NCBI GenBank assembly: GCA_948562205.1
Contig: CAOYAN010000001.1
Location: forward strand, 68,660 to 132,659
DNA: 64,000 nucleotides
Reading direction: 5' to 3'
DNA from: an uncultured Clostridia bacterium
Lineage (GTDB): Bacteria > Bacillota > Clostridia > TANB77 > CAG-465
Below the pieces are notes generated by a model that made no database searches, was not told the origin of the DNA, and saw only the letters and a list, made by a program, of their open reading frames with translations. A program made the position numbers and the translations under genes. How positions within the stretch are numbered: the first letter of the stretch is position 1; every line of letters begins with the position of its first letter. This document shows, in pieces, positions 1-10,407 of this stretch.

Positions 1-117
1 TCCCTCTTTTAAATTTCTCTCTTTATATCTTATTTCCAAATCATCTACAGTTTCATTTACATCTGGAAATATTAAATATGCTAGTTCAATACATTTTCTT
101 TCATATTCCTTATCCAT
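1..117 (-). CDS. gltX: Glutamate--tRNA ligase, N-terminal 39 residues (runs off the left edge)
   Basis: Only the first 39 codons are in the window. The peptide begins MDKEYERKCIELAYLIFPDV and reaches YKERNLKEG. This resembles the short helical N-terminal extension found before the Rossmann domain of many clostridial GluRS proteins (pattern: LFP ... YPERNLPEGA, then the catalytic domain). An AAGGAGA Shine-Dalgarno site lies 7-8 bases upstream of the ATG. It starts 20 bases after the rnj stop, so it is probably the second gene of an rnj-gltX operon. The catalytic motifs (HIGH, KMSKS) lie outside the window, so identification rests on this extension alone. Confidence 0.6.
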   Translation of the reverse strand, partial: MDKEYERKCIELAYLIFPDVNETVDDLEIRYKERNLKEG

Positions 118-137
118 AATCTTCTCCTTTACATATT

Positions 138-2051
138 TTATCTTTTTAACTTATCCATATCAACATCCATAAGTATTGGAAGTATCATTGGTTGTCTTTT
201 AGTTTTTCCATAAATATAATGTATTAATGCATCCCTTAAATTTGACTTTATAGTTGACCATTCATGAATATTTTCTCTCTCACATTTTTCAAGTTCTTTT
301 TTAGCTATATCTTTTATTTCTTCCATTAAAGATTCACTTTCTCTAACATATACGAAACCACGTGTTACTATATCTGGACCTGACACTACTTTTGTTGTTT
401 TTCTATCAAGTGCTACAACTATAATTATCATACCATTTTCAGATAGTAATTGTCTATCTCTTAGAACTATATTTCCAACATCTCCAACTCCAAGACCATC
501 TACAAGTATTATTCCAGATGGTACTTGTAGTCCAATTCTTGCCGTTTCTTTACCTATTTCTAATGTTCTACCATTTTCCATTATAAATATATTTTCTTTT
601 GGCGTACCAAGACTTACAGCAATTTCTCCATGTTGTTTTAAAAATCTATATTCACCATGTACTGGCATAAAGTATTTTGGTTTTATTAAACTTAACATAA
701 GCTTTAATTCTTCTTGACAAGCATGACCTGATACATGTACATCTGCAAGTTGATTATATATAACTTCTGCACCTAATTTTTCTAATTCATCTATTACTCT
801 GCCAACAGATTTTTCATTTCCTGGTATTGGTGAAGATGAAAATATAACTAAATCATCTGGTGTTACTTGTACTTTTTTATGCTCTCCTGCAGACATTCTA
901 CTTAAAGCTGCCATTGGCTCACCTTGTGATCCTGTTGTTATTATTACAAGTTGTTCTGGATTATATATATTTATTTTGTCTATATCTATTATTGTTCCCT
1001 CTGGAGCTATTAAATATCCAAGTTCTTGTGCAACTGACATTACATTTAACATACTACGTCCAACAACCGCAACTTTTCTTTTAAATTTAACAGCTGAATT
1101 TATAATTTGTTGCATTCTATGAATATTAGAAGCAAAAGTTGCAACTATAATTCTTTTTGTACAGTTTGAAAAAATTCTATCAAATTCTCTTCCAACACTA
1201 CTCTCAGACATTGTATGTCCTGGTCTTTGTACATTTGTACTATCAGACATCAAAAGAGTAACTCCCTCTCTTCCAATTTCTGCAAGTCTTTGAAAATCCA
1301 TATGCTGTCCATCAATTGGTGTATAGTCAACTTTAAAGTCTCCTGTATGTACTACAACACCAACTGGGGTAGTAATAGCAAGTGCTACTGAATCTGCTAT
1401 TGAATGTGTAACCTTTATAAATTCTACTTTAAAAAATTTACCAAATTTTACAGTCTCTCCTGCATTTACACATTTAAGTTTTGTTTTCTTGTCTAAATTA
1501 TGCTCAACAAGTTTAGCTTTTATAAGTCCTAGTGTAAGTTTTGTACCATAAATTGGTACATTTATTTTCTTTAATACATATGGTATTGATCCTATATGAT
1601 CTTCGTGACCATGTGTAATTACTATTGCTTTTATTTTTTCTTTATTTCTTTCTAAATAACTAATATCTGGTATTACTAAATCAACGCCTAACATTTCATC
1701 TTCAGGAAACGCTAATCCACAGTCTACTACAATTATTTCATTTTCATATTCAAAAACTGTAATATTTTTACCGATCTCATTCATTCCACCAAGTGGAATA
1801 ATTTTAAGTTTTGGTTTTGAAATATTTGTAAGTTTACCATGTTTTCTTACTACTGGTTTATTTATATTTGACACTACTGGTAGAGTATCTACATTTTCAA
1901 ATTCAACTTTTGTTTTTGATTTTGAAAGTTTTTCTTTTGTATCTTTTGTTAGTTTTCTTGTATTTTCTCTTGTTCTATCTTTTCTTGTTCTAGTACTTCT
2001 CACGCCTATTTTGGTATTTTTGGCATGAGTATCCCTTTCTTTTTTCTCCAT
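138..2051 (-). CDS. rnj: Ribonuclease J (metallo-beta-lactamase/beta-CASP RNase)
   Basis: 637 residues, a 5'-exonuclease/endonuclease of mRNA decay and rRNA maturation in Gram-positives. After the tail comes KLKIIPLGGMNEIGKN, the metal-binding HGHEDH (about 147-152), then beta-CASP and C-terminal parts (GPDIVTRGFVYVRE is typical). The first ~80 residues are a Lys/Arg/Thr-rich, presumably disordered tail that typical RNase J1/J2 proteins (~555 aa) lack. The longest frame starts ten codons earlier, but those codons contain the SD AAAGGAGAGATAAAA, which points to the ATG at 2051. It has a consensus promoter about 135 bases upstream and is followed closely by gltX. Whether it corresponds to J1 or J2 cannot be told. 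Confidence 0.95.
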   Translation of the reverse strand: MEKKERDTHAKNTKIGVRSTRTRKDRTRENTRKLTKDTKEKLSKSKTKVEFENVDTLPVVSNINKPVVRKHGKLTNISKPKLKIIPLGGMNEIGKNITVFEYENEIIVVDCGLAFPEDEMLGVDLVIPDISYLERNKEKIKAIVITHGHEDHIGSIPYVLKKINVPIYGTKLTLGLIKAKLVEHNLDKKTKLKCVNAGETVKFGKFFKVEFIKVTHSIADSVALAITTPVGVVVHTGDFKVDYTPIDGQHMDFQRLAEIGREGVTLLMSDSTNVQRPGHTMSESSVGREFDRIFSNCTKRIIVATFASNIHRMQQIINSAVKFKRKVAVVGRSMLNVMSVAQELGYLIAPEGTIIDIDKINIYNPEQLVIITTGSQGEPMAALSRMSAGEHKKVQVTPDDLVIFSSSPIPGNEKSVGRVIDELEKLGAEVIYNQLADVHVSGHACQEELKLMLSLIKPKYFMPVHGEYRFLKQHGEIAVSLGTPKENIFIMENGRTLEIGKETARIGLQVPSGIILVDGLGVGDVGNIVLRDRQLLSENGMIIIVVALDRKTTKVVSGPDIVTRGFVYVRESESLMEEIKDIAKKELEKCERENIHEWSTIKSNLRDALIHYIYGKTKRQPMILPILMDVDMDKLKR

Positions 2052-2186
2052 TTTTATCTCTCCTTTATATTTATTTTTCAATTTACAATTTTTAACTTAC
2101 ACGTACATATATAATAAATAGCATATGCTATTTTGCCCAAATTTATTTATCTTTACTTTATTTTACTCACGTAGTCTAACATATAT

Positions 2187-2215
2187 ATTATACAATATTT
2201 ATCATGTATTGTCAA
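2187..2215 (-). promoter_or_regulatory. Promoter for rnj(-gltX)
   Basis: A perfect TTGACA (2215-2210) and TATAAT (2192-2187) are separated by exactly 17 bases on the minus strand. The predicted start near 2180 gives an AU-rich leader of about 130 nt before rnj. A long 5' leader fits autoregulated decay of RNase mRNAs, but no clear structure was recognised in it. Confidence 0.8.
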
Positions 2216-2256
2216 ATATAGCTTTTTAAATTTACATTTAAAATTAAAATGAATTA

Positions 2257-2282
2257 AAGGTTGAGATATACGTCCCAACCTT
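2257..2282 (-). terminator. Probable terminator after the 2314-2916 gene
   Basis: A 10-bp stem (AAGGTTGGGA/TCTCAACCTT, one G-U pair) with a 6-base loop lies just after the stop of the 2314 gene on the minus strand. It is followed by an imperfect T-rich tail. It separates that gene from the rnj promoter. Confidence 0.55.
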
Positions 2283-2313
2283 GTAATTCTAATTAATAAA
2301 TTTATTAATTATA

Positions 2314-2916
2314 TTATAGACAAATAAACCATATTACAACTATACATATTAAACTTATTATAGAAGCGCAAATTAAATAAAATTCTGTATGTATAATAGA
2401 AAAAATTAAAGTAGCTAATATACAGCATAAAATAAGTATAAATGGTAAATTATTTACTTTATAATACTGTTCATCAAATTTTGCCTCTTTATTATGAAAA
2501 ACAATTCTATATTTTTTATGCCTAAAAATAAATTTTCTAATAAAATTAATAATACTTGTACTTTTGAATACATCTCTACTTTCAATATAGCAACTAGTTT
2601 TAAATGATGGTAATTTTTTCATTTTTTCTAATTGCTCAGTTATATCAAGTTTAACTTTTATGGATTCATAATCTTGATCTATTTCTAAATCCTTTTGAAG
2701 TCTATCCATTATAAATTCAAAATCTATTAAATATGGTCTATTACATCCTTCTTCTGTATTATTGAAAATTTTATATAAACTTAAATTGCTTATTTTCCTA
2801 ATAATATTTCTTCTTTTTTCTTCAAAAACTTCAAATACAATTGCATCTTGTTTTTTCTCTAATTTTTTTATAATTTCTTTAATATTAAATTCCTCTACTG
2901 GTGTTGTTTTTCTCAT
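2314..2916 (-). CDS. Unknown protein with two C-terminal membrane segments
   Basis: 200 residues, family not recognised. Residues 1-150 are charged and helical (for example EIIKKLEKK, DRLQKDLEIDQDY) and look cytoplasmic. Two hydrophobic segments close the protein (about 155-172 and 178-198), ending in WFICL. The ATG has an AAGGAGT SD. The gene stands alone between the rnj promoter region and the divergent gene at 3088, with its own terminator. Nothing in the neighbourhood suggests a function. Confidence 0.7.
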   Translation of the reverse strand: MRKTTPVEEFNIKEIIKKLEKKQDAIVFEVFEEKRRNIIRKISNLSLYKIFNNTEEGCNRPYLIDFEFIMDRLQKDLEIDQDYESIKVKLDITEQLEKMKKLPSFKTSCYIESRDVFKSTSIINFIRKFIFRHKKYRIVFHNKEAKFDEQYYKVNNLPFILILCCILATLIFSIIHTEFYLICASIISLICIVVIWFICL

Positions 2917-3008
2917 ACCTTTACTCCTTAAATAATTATATTTAAAGTAACTTTTTTTGATATTATATACAAAATACGTTTATATGTCAGGCTATTATGT
3001 ATATATAC

Positions 3009-3037
3009 TTGACTATATTAACTTAAAGTGTTATTAT
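3009..3037 (+). promoter_or_regulatory. Promoter for the 3088 gene
   Basis: TTGACT and TATTAT are separated by 17 bases on the plus strand. This places a start about 45 bases before the ATG at 3088. Confidence 0.55.
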
Positions 3038-3087
3038 TAACATAATAATAATAATAAACTTATAAATAATTTTTATAGGAGGACTAT

Positions 3088-3531
3088 ATGAGTAATATAA
3101 ATTTAGAACTAATTAAAGAAATGTGTACTACTTATTCTAAAGGTAATATATCAATGGAAAAAATAGAAAAAATGTATAATTTACCAAAAGGAAAATTTCG
3201 GAAAATCATCAAAAAAGCTATAATATATGGATATATAGATATAGATATTGCATATAAAATAATGGATGTAGCTATAAAACATAACCATGATACTACCATA
3301 AAAAAAGGCTTTGAACCAAATGATAATGTTGAAAAATATTATACTTATCTTATAAATGCAAGTATTGATCGAAAAAAAGCATTAGAGAACTTAAATTACT
3401 ATACTTTCATTTTAGATGGATATGATGATAACATCTTAACTGATGAAGATTTTCCTTTTACTAAAGAACAGTTATTATATAATATTGATAAATGTAAAGA
3501 TACAATTCAAAAAGCAGAAAATATGATTTAA
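3088..3531 (+). CDS. Small helical protein of unknown function, possibly HTH-like
   Basis: 147 residues, no membrane segment. The N-terminal third contains a stretch that reads like a helix-turn-helix (SMEKIEKMYNLPKGKFRKII). The middle is helical and the C-terminus acidic. The start is well defined by AGGAGG six bases before the ATG. It is monocistronic, with its own promoter and a strong terminator immediately after the stop. A small DNA-binding regulator is possible but unproven. Confidence 0.65.
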   Translation: MSNINLELIKEMCTTYSKGNISMEKIEKMYNLPKGKFRKIIKKAIIYGYIDIDIAYKIMDVAIKHNHDTTIKKGFEPNDNVEKYYTYLINASIDRKKALENLNYYTFILDGYDDNILTDEDFPFTKEQLLYNIDKCKDTIQKAENMI

Positions 3532-3536
3532 AAATT

Positions 3537-3569
3537 AAAAGCACCAGGTCTTTGAACCTTGGTGCTTTT
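3537..3569 (+). terminator. Terminator after the 3088 gene
   Basis: The inverted repeat AAAAGCACC...GGTGCTTTT, with an inner GGT/ACC, begins six bases after the stop codon. Its T-rich 3' arm runs into TTTTAATTATT. Confidence 0.85.
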
Positions 3570-3574
3570 AATTA

Positions 3575-3652
3575 TTATTTATTCTTTTTCATATTCTCTA
3601 TTTCTTCCTTATTCAAACCAGTAACTTTTGATATAAATTTAATACTTATCAT
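3575..3652 (-). pseudogene. Possible C-terminal remnant of an Rpn/PD-(D/E)XK nuclease-transposase
   Basis: A 25-codon minus-strand frame ends ISKVTGLNKEEIENMKK. This resembles the usual C-terminus of Rpn-type recombination-promoting nucleases (ISKITGLSKEEIEKLK). There is no SD, and a stop occurs 11 codons upstream of its ATG, so only a scrap remains. It may mark an old transposon-associated insertion between two plus-strand genes. The match is short and could be chance. Confidence 0.3.
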
Positions 3653-3777
3653 AATTATTTTTCTTTTGATTACATATTTATCTTAGCATTTATTTAAACT
3701 TTTTTCAAGTAGTATTAATTTATTTATTTGATTTCTTCTTATATCTGTGCTATAGTTATATAGACTGGAGGTACATT

Positions 3778-5376
3778 ATGAAAGTATTACTTACAACACT
3801 AAATTCAAAATTCTCACATATAAATATAGCATTATATTATCTACAAAGATCTATTGATAATATATGTGATTGCAGTATAAAAAACTATACGATAAATGAT
3901 AGTTTAGATAAAATAATGAGTAACATTTTATCTTATAAGTCTGATGTTATATGTTTCGGTTGCTATATATGGAATATTGAATACACACTAAAACTTGCAG
4001 AGTCTATAAAAAAGATAAATCCAAGTGTTATAATAGCCTTAGGGGGACCTGAAGTATCATATAATCCAGATGAAGTACTTGAAAAATATCCATTTATTTC
4101 AAGTATTATGTGTGGTGAGGGTGAAAATGCAATAAAAGATTTAATTACAGATGTAAAAAATAATTGCATTAAACCTATATATGAAAAATCTGTTAATATT
4201 TGTGATATTCCAAGAATTGCAGATGATATAATATCAAATTATGATAACAGAGTTGTATACTTTGAAACAAGTAGAGGTTGCCCTTATAGATGTAGTTATT
4301 GTCTATCATGTATTGATAAAAATATTAAATACTTTAATATAGATTATGTTTTAGAAGACTTAAAAAAACTTTTATCTAAAAATGTAATACAAATAAGGTT
4401 TATAGATAGAACATTTAACTCAGATAGAAAAAGGGCATTAAAAATTTGGAAATTTTTACTTGATAATAAAAATTCTACTACATTTCACTTTGAAATATGT
4501 GCAAGTTTAATCGATGATGAAACCCTTGAATTTTTAAAAACAGTACCAAAAGACACTTTTCAATTTGAAATAGGTATACAATCTACAAATAAAGATACAC
4601 TAAACGCTATACACAGAATATATAACTTTGAAAAAGAAAGAAAAATAATTGAACGTTTGATAGAATGTACAAATATTAAATTACACACTGACCTAATCAT
4701 AGGGCTTCCATATGAAACTTTTGAAATATTTAAAACTTCTTTTAATAATTTATATAGTTTACACCCTCATGAAATACAAGTAGGTTTTCTAAAATTTTTA
4801 AAAGGAACTGATATATATTACAAAAAAGAAATTCATGGTTACAAATATAATAGTTACCCACCATTTGAAGTATTAGAAAATAATTATATTTCTTACAGTG
4901 AAGTTTCATATCTAAAAAATTTTGAAGCAGTTTTTGAAATGATATATAATTCTACACATTTTAAAAATACAGTAAAGGTTATTGAAAAAATGTATAAAAA
5001 TGATTATTTTAAGATGTATTCAGATATTACAGACTTTTTTATATCATATAACCTATTAGATAGAAAAATATCAACTGATGAATGTTTTGAAACATTGAAT
5101 AATATGTTTAATAATAATAGTTTAGTAAATCAAGCTTTAACATATGACTACTTCTTAAACTTTAATGGAACTAGAAGTTGGCAATATAGTAAGTATTCTC
5201 ATATATTAAAAGAAGAAATAAATATTTTTATAGAAAAAAATAGAAATACTATATTTAATGAGAAAAGAAATTTAGAAATACATAAAAATTATAAATTTTT
5301 AATACTTGATTTTGATTTTAATACAAATTCAAATAGTAAAACTATATATTATACATTAAAAAACAGGCAAAAATAA
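3778..5376 (+). CDS. B12-binding-domain radical SAM protein (DUF4080-like)
   Basis: 532 residues. Residues 1-135 form a cobalamin-binding-type Rossmann domain (opening MKVLLTTLNSKFSHINIALY; ALGGPEVSYNP near 87-98). It is followed by a radical SAM core with the 4Fe-4S motif C168-x3-C172-x2-C175 (RGCPYRCSYC). The C-terminal ~200 residues fit the DUF4080 region seen in this class. Such proteins cleave SAM to 5'-deoxyadenosyl radical; the substrate is unknown. A GGAGG site lies seven bases before the ATG. It has no co-directional partner, so context gives no substrate clue. Confidence 0.85.
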   Translation: MKVLLTTLNSKFSHINIALYYLQRSIDNICDCSIKNYTINDSLDKIMSNILSYKSDVICFGCYIWNIEYTLKLAESIKKINPSVIIALGGPEVSYNPDEVLEKYPFISSIMCGEGENAIKDLITDVKNNCIKPIYEKSVNICDIPRIADDIISNYDNRVVYFETSRGCPYRCSYCLSCIDKNIKYFNIDYVLEDLKKLLSKNVIQIRFIDRTFNSDRKRALKIWKFLLDNKNSTTFHFEICASLIDDETLEFLKTVPKDTFQFEIGIQSTNKDTLNAIHRIYNFEKERKIIERLIECTNIKLHTDLIIGLPYETFEIFKTSFNNLYSLHPHEIQVGFLKFLKGTDIYYKKEIHGYKYNSYPPFEVLENNYISYSEVSYLKNFEAVFEMIYNSTHFKNTVKVIEKMYKNDYFKMYSDITDFFISYNLLDRKISTDECFETLNNMFNNNSLVNQALTYDYFLNFNGTRSWQYSKYSHILKEEINIFIEKNRNTIFNEKRNLEIHKNYKFLILDFDFNTNSNSKTIYYTLKNRQK

Positions 5377-5537
5377 TTATATTCTTCTGAAAGTTTAGGA
5401 AAAACGGTACTTTATATAATCTAGATAAAATTAATCCACATATATTAAAATTTTCTAGAATTTATAAAAAACATATATATTTTTATTTAGTAACTTGAAA
5501 AGGTAAGTTCTAGTTTACAAAAAAGATTACATAATTA

Positions 5538-5566
5538 TTGACTTTATACTATAACTATAGTATAAT
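5538..5566 (+). promoter_or_regulatory. Promoter for the 48-residue membrane protein
   Basis: TTGACT-N17-TATAAT, placing transcription start about 40 bases before the ATG at 5612. Confidence 0.75.
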
Positions 5567-5611
5567 ATATGCGTAAACATAAAAACCTAATTTTACTAAA
5601 GGAGGAGCTAA

Positions 5612-5758
5612 ATGCCATTTATTGTTTTATTAATACTTTTTGTATTTTGTGCACCAATTATTAAATTTGCATTAAAACAGGGGGTAGTTGGTTTTATACT
5701 AACTATTATATTTTTAGGAATGTTCTTCTTCCTATTTTTTGGTGTACCATATAGATAA
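5612..5758 (+). CDS. Small membrane protein, 48 residues
   Basis: A short frame with every expression signal: a consensus promoter, an AAAGGAGGAG SD six bases before ATG, and a terminator 42 bases after the stop. The peptide has two hydrophobic segments (about 2-16 and 26-43) around a short KFALKQG loop and ends VPYR. The family is not recognised. It stands alone, so it could be a small stress or envelope peptide; nothing indicates a toxin partner. Confidence 0.7.
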   Translation: MPFIVLLILFVFCAPIIKFALKQGVVGFILTIIFLGMFFFLFFGVPYR

Positions 5759-5800
5759 AAATGTATGATAAAGATAAAGTTATATTAATAGCATTGAAAT

Positions 5801-5838
5801 ATAGAGTGTCTAGAAATTTGATTTTCTAGACACTCTAT
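5801..5838. terminator. Bidirectional terminator between the small membrane protein and nadE
   Basis: A 16-bp perfect stem (ATAGAGTGTCTAGAAA and its complement) with a 6-base loop lies between two convergent genes. A/T-rich flanks on both sides suit termination in both directions. Confidence 0.8.
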
Positions 5839-5854
5839 TTATATACAAAAATTA

Positions 5855-7780
5855 TTAAATTTTCCAAATTTTAGATGTCATATCTGCAGACATCCTAAGA
5901 TCTCCCCTTGGAGAAAGTGCAACACTACCTACCTTAGGCCCTGCAGGTACACAGTCACGCTTATACTGATTATTAAAGAATCTGGTAAAGAAGATATTAT
6001 ACCATTCATTTATCTGTTCTTCTGTGTAAATTCCATCAAAAGCAATATTTGCAAGGAAAATAAGTTTTTCGCCAGATGTCCCCCTTCTTAAGAAATGATA
6101 TAAGAAGAAATCTTGTACTTCATAAGCACCTACATTACTCTCTGTCTTTTGCGCTATATTACCATTCTCATCAGGTGGTAAAAGTTCAGGACTGATAGGT
6201 GTTTCTACAATATCAAAAAGAATATCTTTATACTCAGGATTTTCATTAGCATACCAATTTATAAGGTGTTTTACTAATGTTTTAGGAATAGAAGCATTCA
6301 CATTATACATTGACATATGATCAGCATTGTATGTACACCATCCAAGTGCACCCTCAGAAAGATCACCAGTACCAATTGTAAAGCCTTTATCCATAAGAAT
6401 CTGAGTTCTTTCTCTTGCCTGAGAATTTTCATACACTAAGTTATGATTATTAATATCATGTCCAATATCTTTAAAATGCTGAATACAAGCATCTTTAATA
6501 GAGATCTCTTCCAAAGTAATTCCAAGTGCCTCCGAAAGTTTTAAGGAATTTTGATACGTTCTATCACTCGTACCAAAACCAGGCATTGTAATTCCTAAAA
6601 TTCCTTTTTTATCATATCCTAAAACTTCAAAAGCATTAGCTGTAACAAGAAGTGCAAGTGTTGAATCAAGACCACCAGATACTCCAATGGTTACCTTGTC
6701 TAAGTTAATACTCTTAAGTCTTTTGGCAAGGCCGTAAGTCTGAATATCAAAAATCTCTTTACAAGCTTTAGGATTATTCTTAGGAACAAAAGGATGTGGA
6801 TTTATATCTCTTTTAAGATCACCTACTAACTCACTGTTGGCCCAATTATCAACATATACATGTTGTACATCAGATATAGTTTTACTTGCACAATCTGCAA
6901 ATGTTTTGTTTTTTATTCTCTCAAAGTTTAAAAATTCTACATCTACATCTTTGTAATAGAGTGTATTATCCCACTGATATCTTTTAGCAGTAAGAAGTTC
7001 TTTTCCATTTTCAAAAATATAACCACTACCACCAAAAACAGTATCTGTTGTAGATTCATTAAGACCTGCAGAAGTATAAACATATGCACTATGAGTTCTC
7101 GCACTCTGTGTTTTTACAAGTTCCTTTCTATACTCATCTTTTCCAAGTAGCTCATTACTTGCAGAAAGATTTGCAATAATATTTGCACCAGAGAGTGCTA
7201 AATCAAGACTTGGAGGTTTAACACTCCATAGATCTTCACAAATTTCCACACCAAAACTATAACCATGCCCTGTTTCAAAATTAACATCAAATACAATATT
7301 TCCAAATGGAACATCAAATGCAAATGCATCTCCAAGACCTAATCTTTTTATAATCTTTTCTTTTCCATTATATGAGGTAAAATATCTTTTTTCATAAAAC
7401 TCATTTTGATTTGGAATATATGTCTTAGGAACTACTCCAAGTATTTCACCTCTTTGCATTACTACAGCTACATTATATAATATAGAATTTACTCTAAGTG
7501 GCATACCTACAATAAATATTGAAGTGTATGTGTAATCTTTAGTCCCATAATATATTTTATTTAATGCCTTCAAGCACTTTGACTCAAGATTTGTATCAAA
7601 AAACATATCTTGCATGGTATATCCAGTTATACAAAGTTCAGGAAATACAAGTAAATCAATACCTGCTTTTGATGCTCTATATACAGTTTCTATGATCTCA
7701 TCTACATTCTTATCTATATCACCAACATTTGAACCAAGTGTACTGATACCACATCTTACAAAACCATATCTTTTTTTCAT
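5855..7780 (-). CDS. nadE: Glutamine-dependent NAD+ synthetase
   Basis: 641 residues, the normal length of the two-domain enzyme. It makes NAD+ from nicotinate adenine dinucleotide, ATP and glutamine in the cytoplasm. The N-terminal nitrilase-type glutaminase shows its triad: E48 (FPELCITGY), K119 (VVPKTYIPN) and C181 (GVEICEDLW). The synthetase domain has the PP-loop SGGLDS at 368-373 and the C-terminal KRDCVPAGPKVG signature. The gene has its own consensus promoter and a shared terminator. Base composition looks slightly GC-richer than the adjacent genes, which may reflect constraint or an older transfer. Confidence 0.97.
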   Translation of the reverse strand: MKKRYGFVRCGISTLGSNVGDIDKNVDEIIETVYRASKAGIDLLVFPELCITGYTMQDMFFDTNLESKCLKALNKIYYGTKDYTYTSIFIVGMPLRVNSILYNVAVVMQRGEILGVVPKTYIPNQNEFYEKRYFTSYNGKEKIIKRLGLGDAFAFDVPFGNIVFDVNFETGHGYSFGVEICEDLWSVKPPSLDLALSGANIIANLSASNELLGKDEYRKELVKTQSARTHSAYVYTSAGLNESTTDTVFGGSGYIFENGKELLTAKRYQWDNTLYYKDVDVEFLNFERIKNKTFADCASKTISDVQHVYVDNWANSELVGDLKRDINPHPFVPKNNPKACKEIFDIQTYGLAKRLKSINLDKVTIGVSGGLDSTLALLVTANAFEVLGYDKKGILGITMPGFGTSDRTYQNSLKLSEALGITLEEISIKDACIQHFKDIGHDINNHNLVYENSQARERTQILMDKGFTIGTGDLSEGALGWCTYNADHMSMYNVNASIPKTLVKHLINWYANENPEYKDILFDIVETPISPELLPPDENGNIAQKTESNVGAYEVQDFFLYHFLRRGTSGEKLIFLANIAFDGIYTEEQINEWYNIFFTRFFNNQYKRDCVPAGPKVGSVALSPRGDLRMSADMTSKIWKI

Positions 7781-7889
7781 AGTTTTCCTCCTATATTTTA
7801 GTTTTTATGACTACAGTTACATTTTAATTAATATATTAAAATCGCTCCCTTCATATTATAAAAGTTGTTATTACCAAAACGTTAATAAC

Positions 7890-7918
7890 ATTATACTCAG
7901 TTATATACCATTTGTCAA
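7890..7918 (-). promoter_or_regulatory. Promoter for nadE
   Basis: Perfect TTGACA (7918-7913)-N17-TATAAT (7895-7890) on the minus strand, about 110 bases upstream of the nadE start. Confidence 0.85.
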
Positions 7919-8020
7919 GTATTTTATGTAATATTGATTGAAATTTATTTTAGTATAAATTATATTTAATTGAGTAAAAATAAATAATTTTTTAAATATT
8001 ATATTATTTTGTATATAAAA

Positions 8021-8048
8021 AGAGAAGATAGATCCAACTATCTTCTCT
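8021..8048 (-). terminator. Terminator of the glycolytic operon
   Basis: An 11-bp perfect stem (AGAGAAGATAG) with a 6-base loop, then TTTTT on the minus strand, 33 bases after the eno stop. Confidence 0.9.
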
Positions 8049-8081
8049 ATAATTAAATGTTTACTTATCAATATATTCTAA

Positions 8082-9437
<1,356 letters not shown>

Positions 9438-9463
9438 CTACAAAAAAACTTGTAGAATATAAC

Positions 9464-10396
9464 TTAATCAAAATCTAATTTTCTTTCTTGTCTTCTTATA
9501 TTTCTCTCTTGTATTTTTCTTGCATATAAATTTACTTTTTCTTGATATCTTTCTTCTGCCTCTTTAGCTCTCTTAGTTTTCTCTATTTCATCTTGTATTT
9601 TATCATATTCTTCAATTCTCTCTTCCATATCATAAGAGGCAAGAGCAAATTTATCATCTTCAAAATAGAATTTATTTTCAGCTATATATAGCTTGTCTTC
9701 TTCTATATTCCCATTATAACTAAGAGATAATTTTTCTGCTGTGCTCATATCATTTGTAATAGATGTATCATACTCTTCAAGTACAATTTTTGATTCATCT
9801 ACTACATTATAATAATTTAGTACATCATCACAAAGACTTAAGAAAATTTTTCTATACTCACTTGCATAAATAGGAAGTTTTTTACCATAATGATTTACTA
9901 TTCTATATGACAAGTTAAGATATAAGGCAACAAACCTTTCAGGTGTTATTTTACCTTTAATTAATCTATCTCTTAAATCATATAAAAGGTCTAGACAATC
10001 ATCTTTTATATCTTCTCTTGCATCTTCAAGCTCCCATTCTTCTTTTTTCTTTTTCCTTCTTTCTTTTCTTTTTTGTGCAAGTAATTCTTTTTTCATTTTT
10101 TCTCTTGAAATAACTAAGTAATTTCCCATAATTGATTTTCCACAATTTGGACATTTACCATCTTTTTCAATTAAATCTTTTAGGCGTGGTTTGTGAGGTT
10201 CTTTAGTTTCATCTAAAATAAATCTACATTTAAGACACATAAATATTTTATATTCATCATCTTGCAAATCTTCTTGATTTAATACTTCTTCTTCCTCATC
10301 ACCAAAAATATCAATATGATCTTCTCCAAAGCCCCAAATAGCTTTGTAATCAGTATAATTTATACTGTTAAAATCATCTTTTTTTTCTTCATCCAT
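9464..10396 (-). CDS. Acidic zinc-ribbon/coiled-coil protein of unknown function inside the glycolytic operon
   Basis: 310 residues, not recognised. The N-terminus is strongly acidic. A four-Cys zinc ribbon follows (C54-x2-C57 and C82-x2-C85, CPNCGK). Long Lys/Glu-rich helices occupy about 100-130 and 255-305 (coiled-coil-like), with a globular helical middle. There is no membrane segment. It sits between gpmI (11-base gap) and eno (68-base gap), all on one transcript, so it is co-expressed with glycolysis. It could bind RNA, ribosomes or a glycolytic complex; the sequence does not say which. Confidence 0.75.
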   Translation of the reverse strand: MDEEKKDDFNSINYTDYKAIWGFGEDHIDIFGDEEEEVLNQEDLQDDEYKIFMCLKCRFILDETKEPHKPRLKDLIEKDGKCPNCGKSIMGNYLVISREKMKKELLAQKRKERRKKKKEEWELEDAREDIKDDCLDLLYDLRDRLIKGKITPERFVALYLNLSYRIVNHYGKKLPIYASEYRKIFLSLCDDVLNYYNVVDESKIVLEEYDTSITNDMSTAEKLSLSYNGNIEEDKLYIAENKFYFEDDKFALASYDMEERIEEYDKIQDEIEKTKRAKEAEERYQEKVNLYARKIQERNIRRQERKLDFD

Positions 10397-10407
10397 AGAA
10401 TACCTCT

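Noticed and set aside
860..1084. Plus-strand frame opposite rnj
   Set aside because: Low-complexity Leu-rich shadow of a conserved gene; no SD or promoter.
5612..5758. 48-residue membrane peptide as another type I toxin
   Set aside because: No convergent promoter, repeat pair or antisense RNA signal is present around it.
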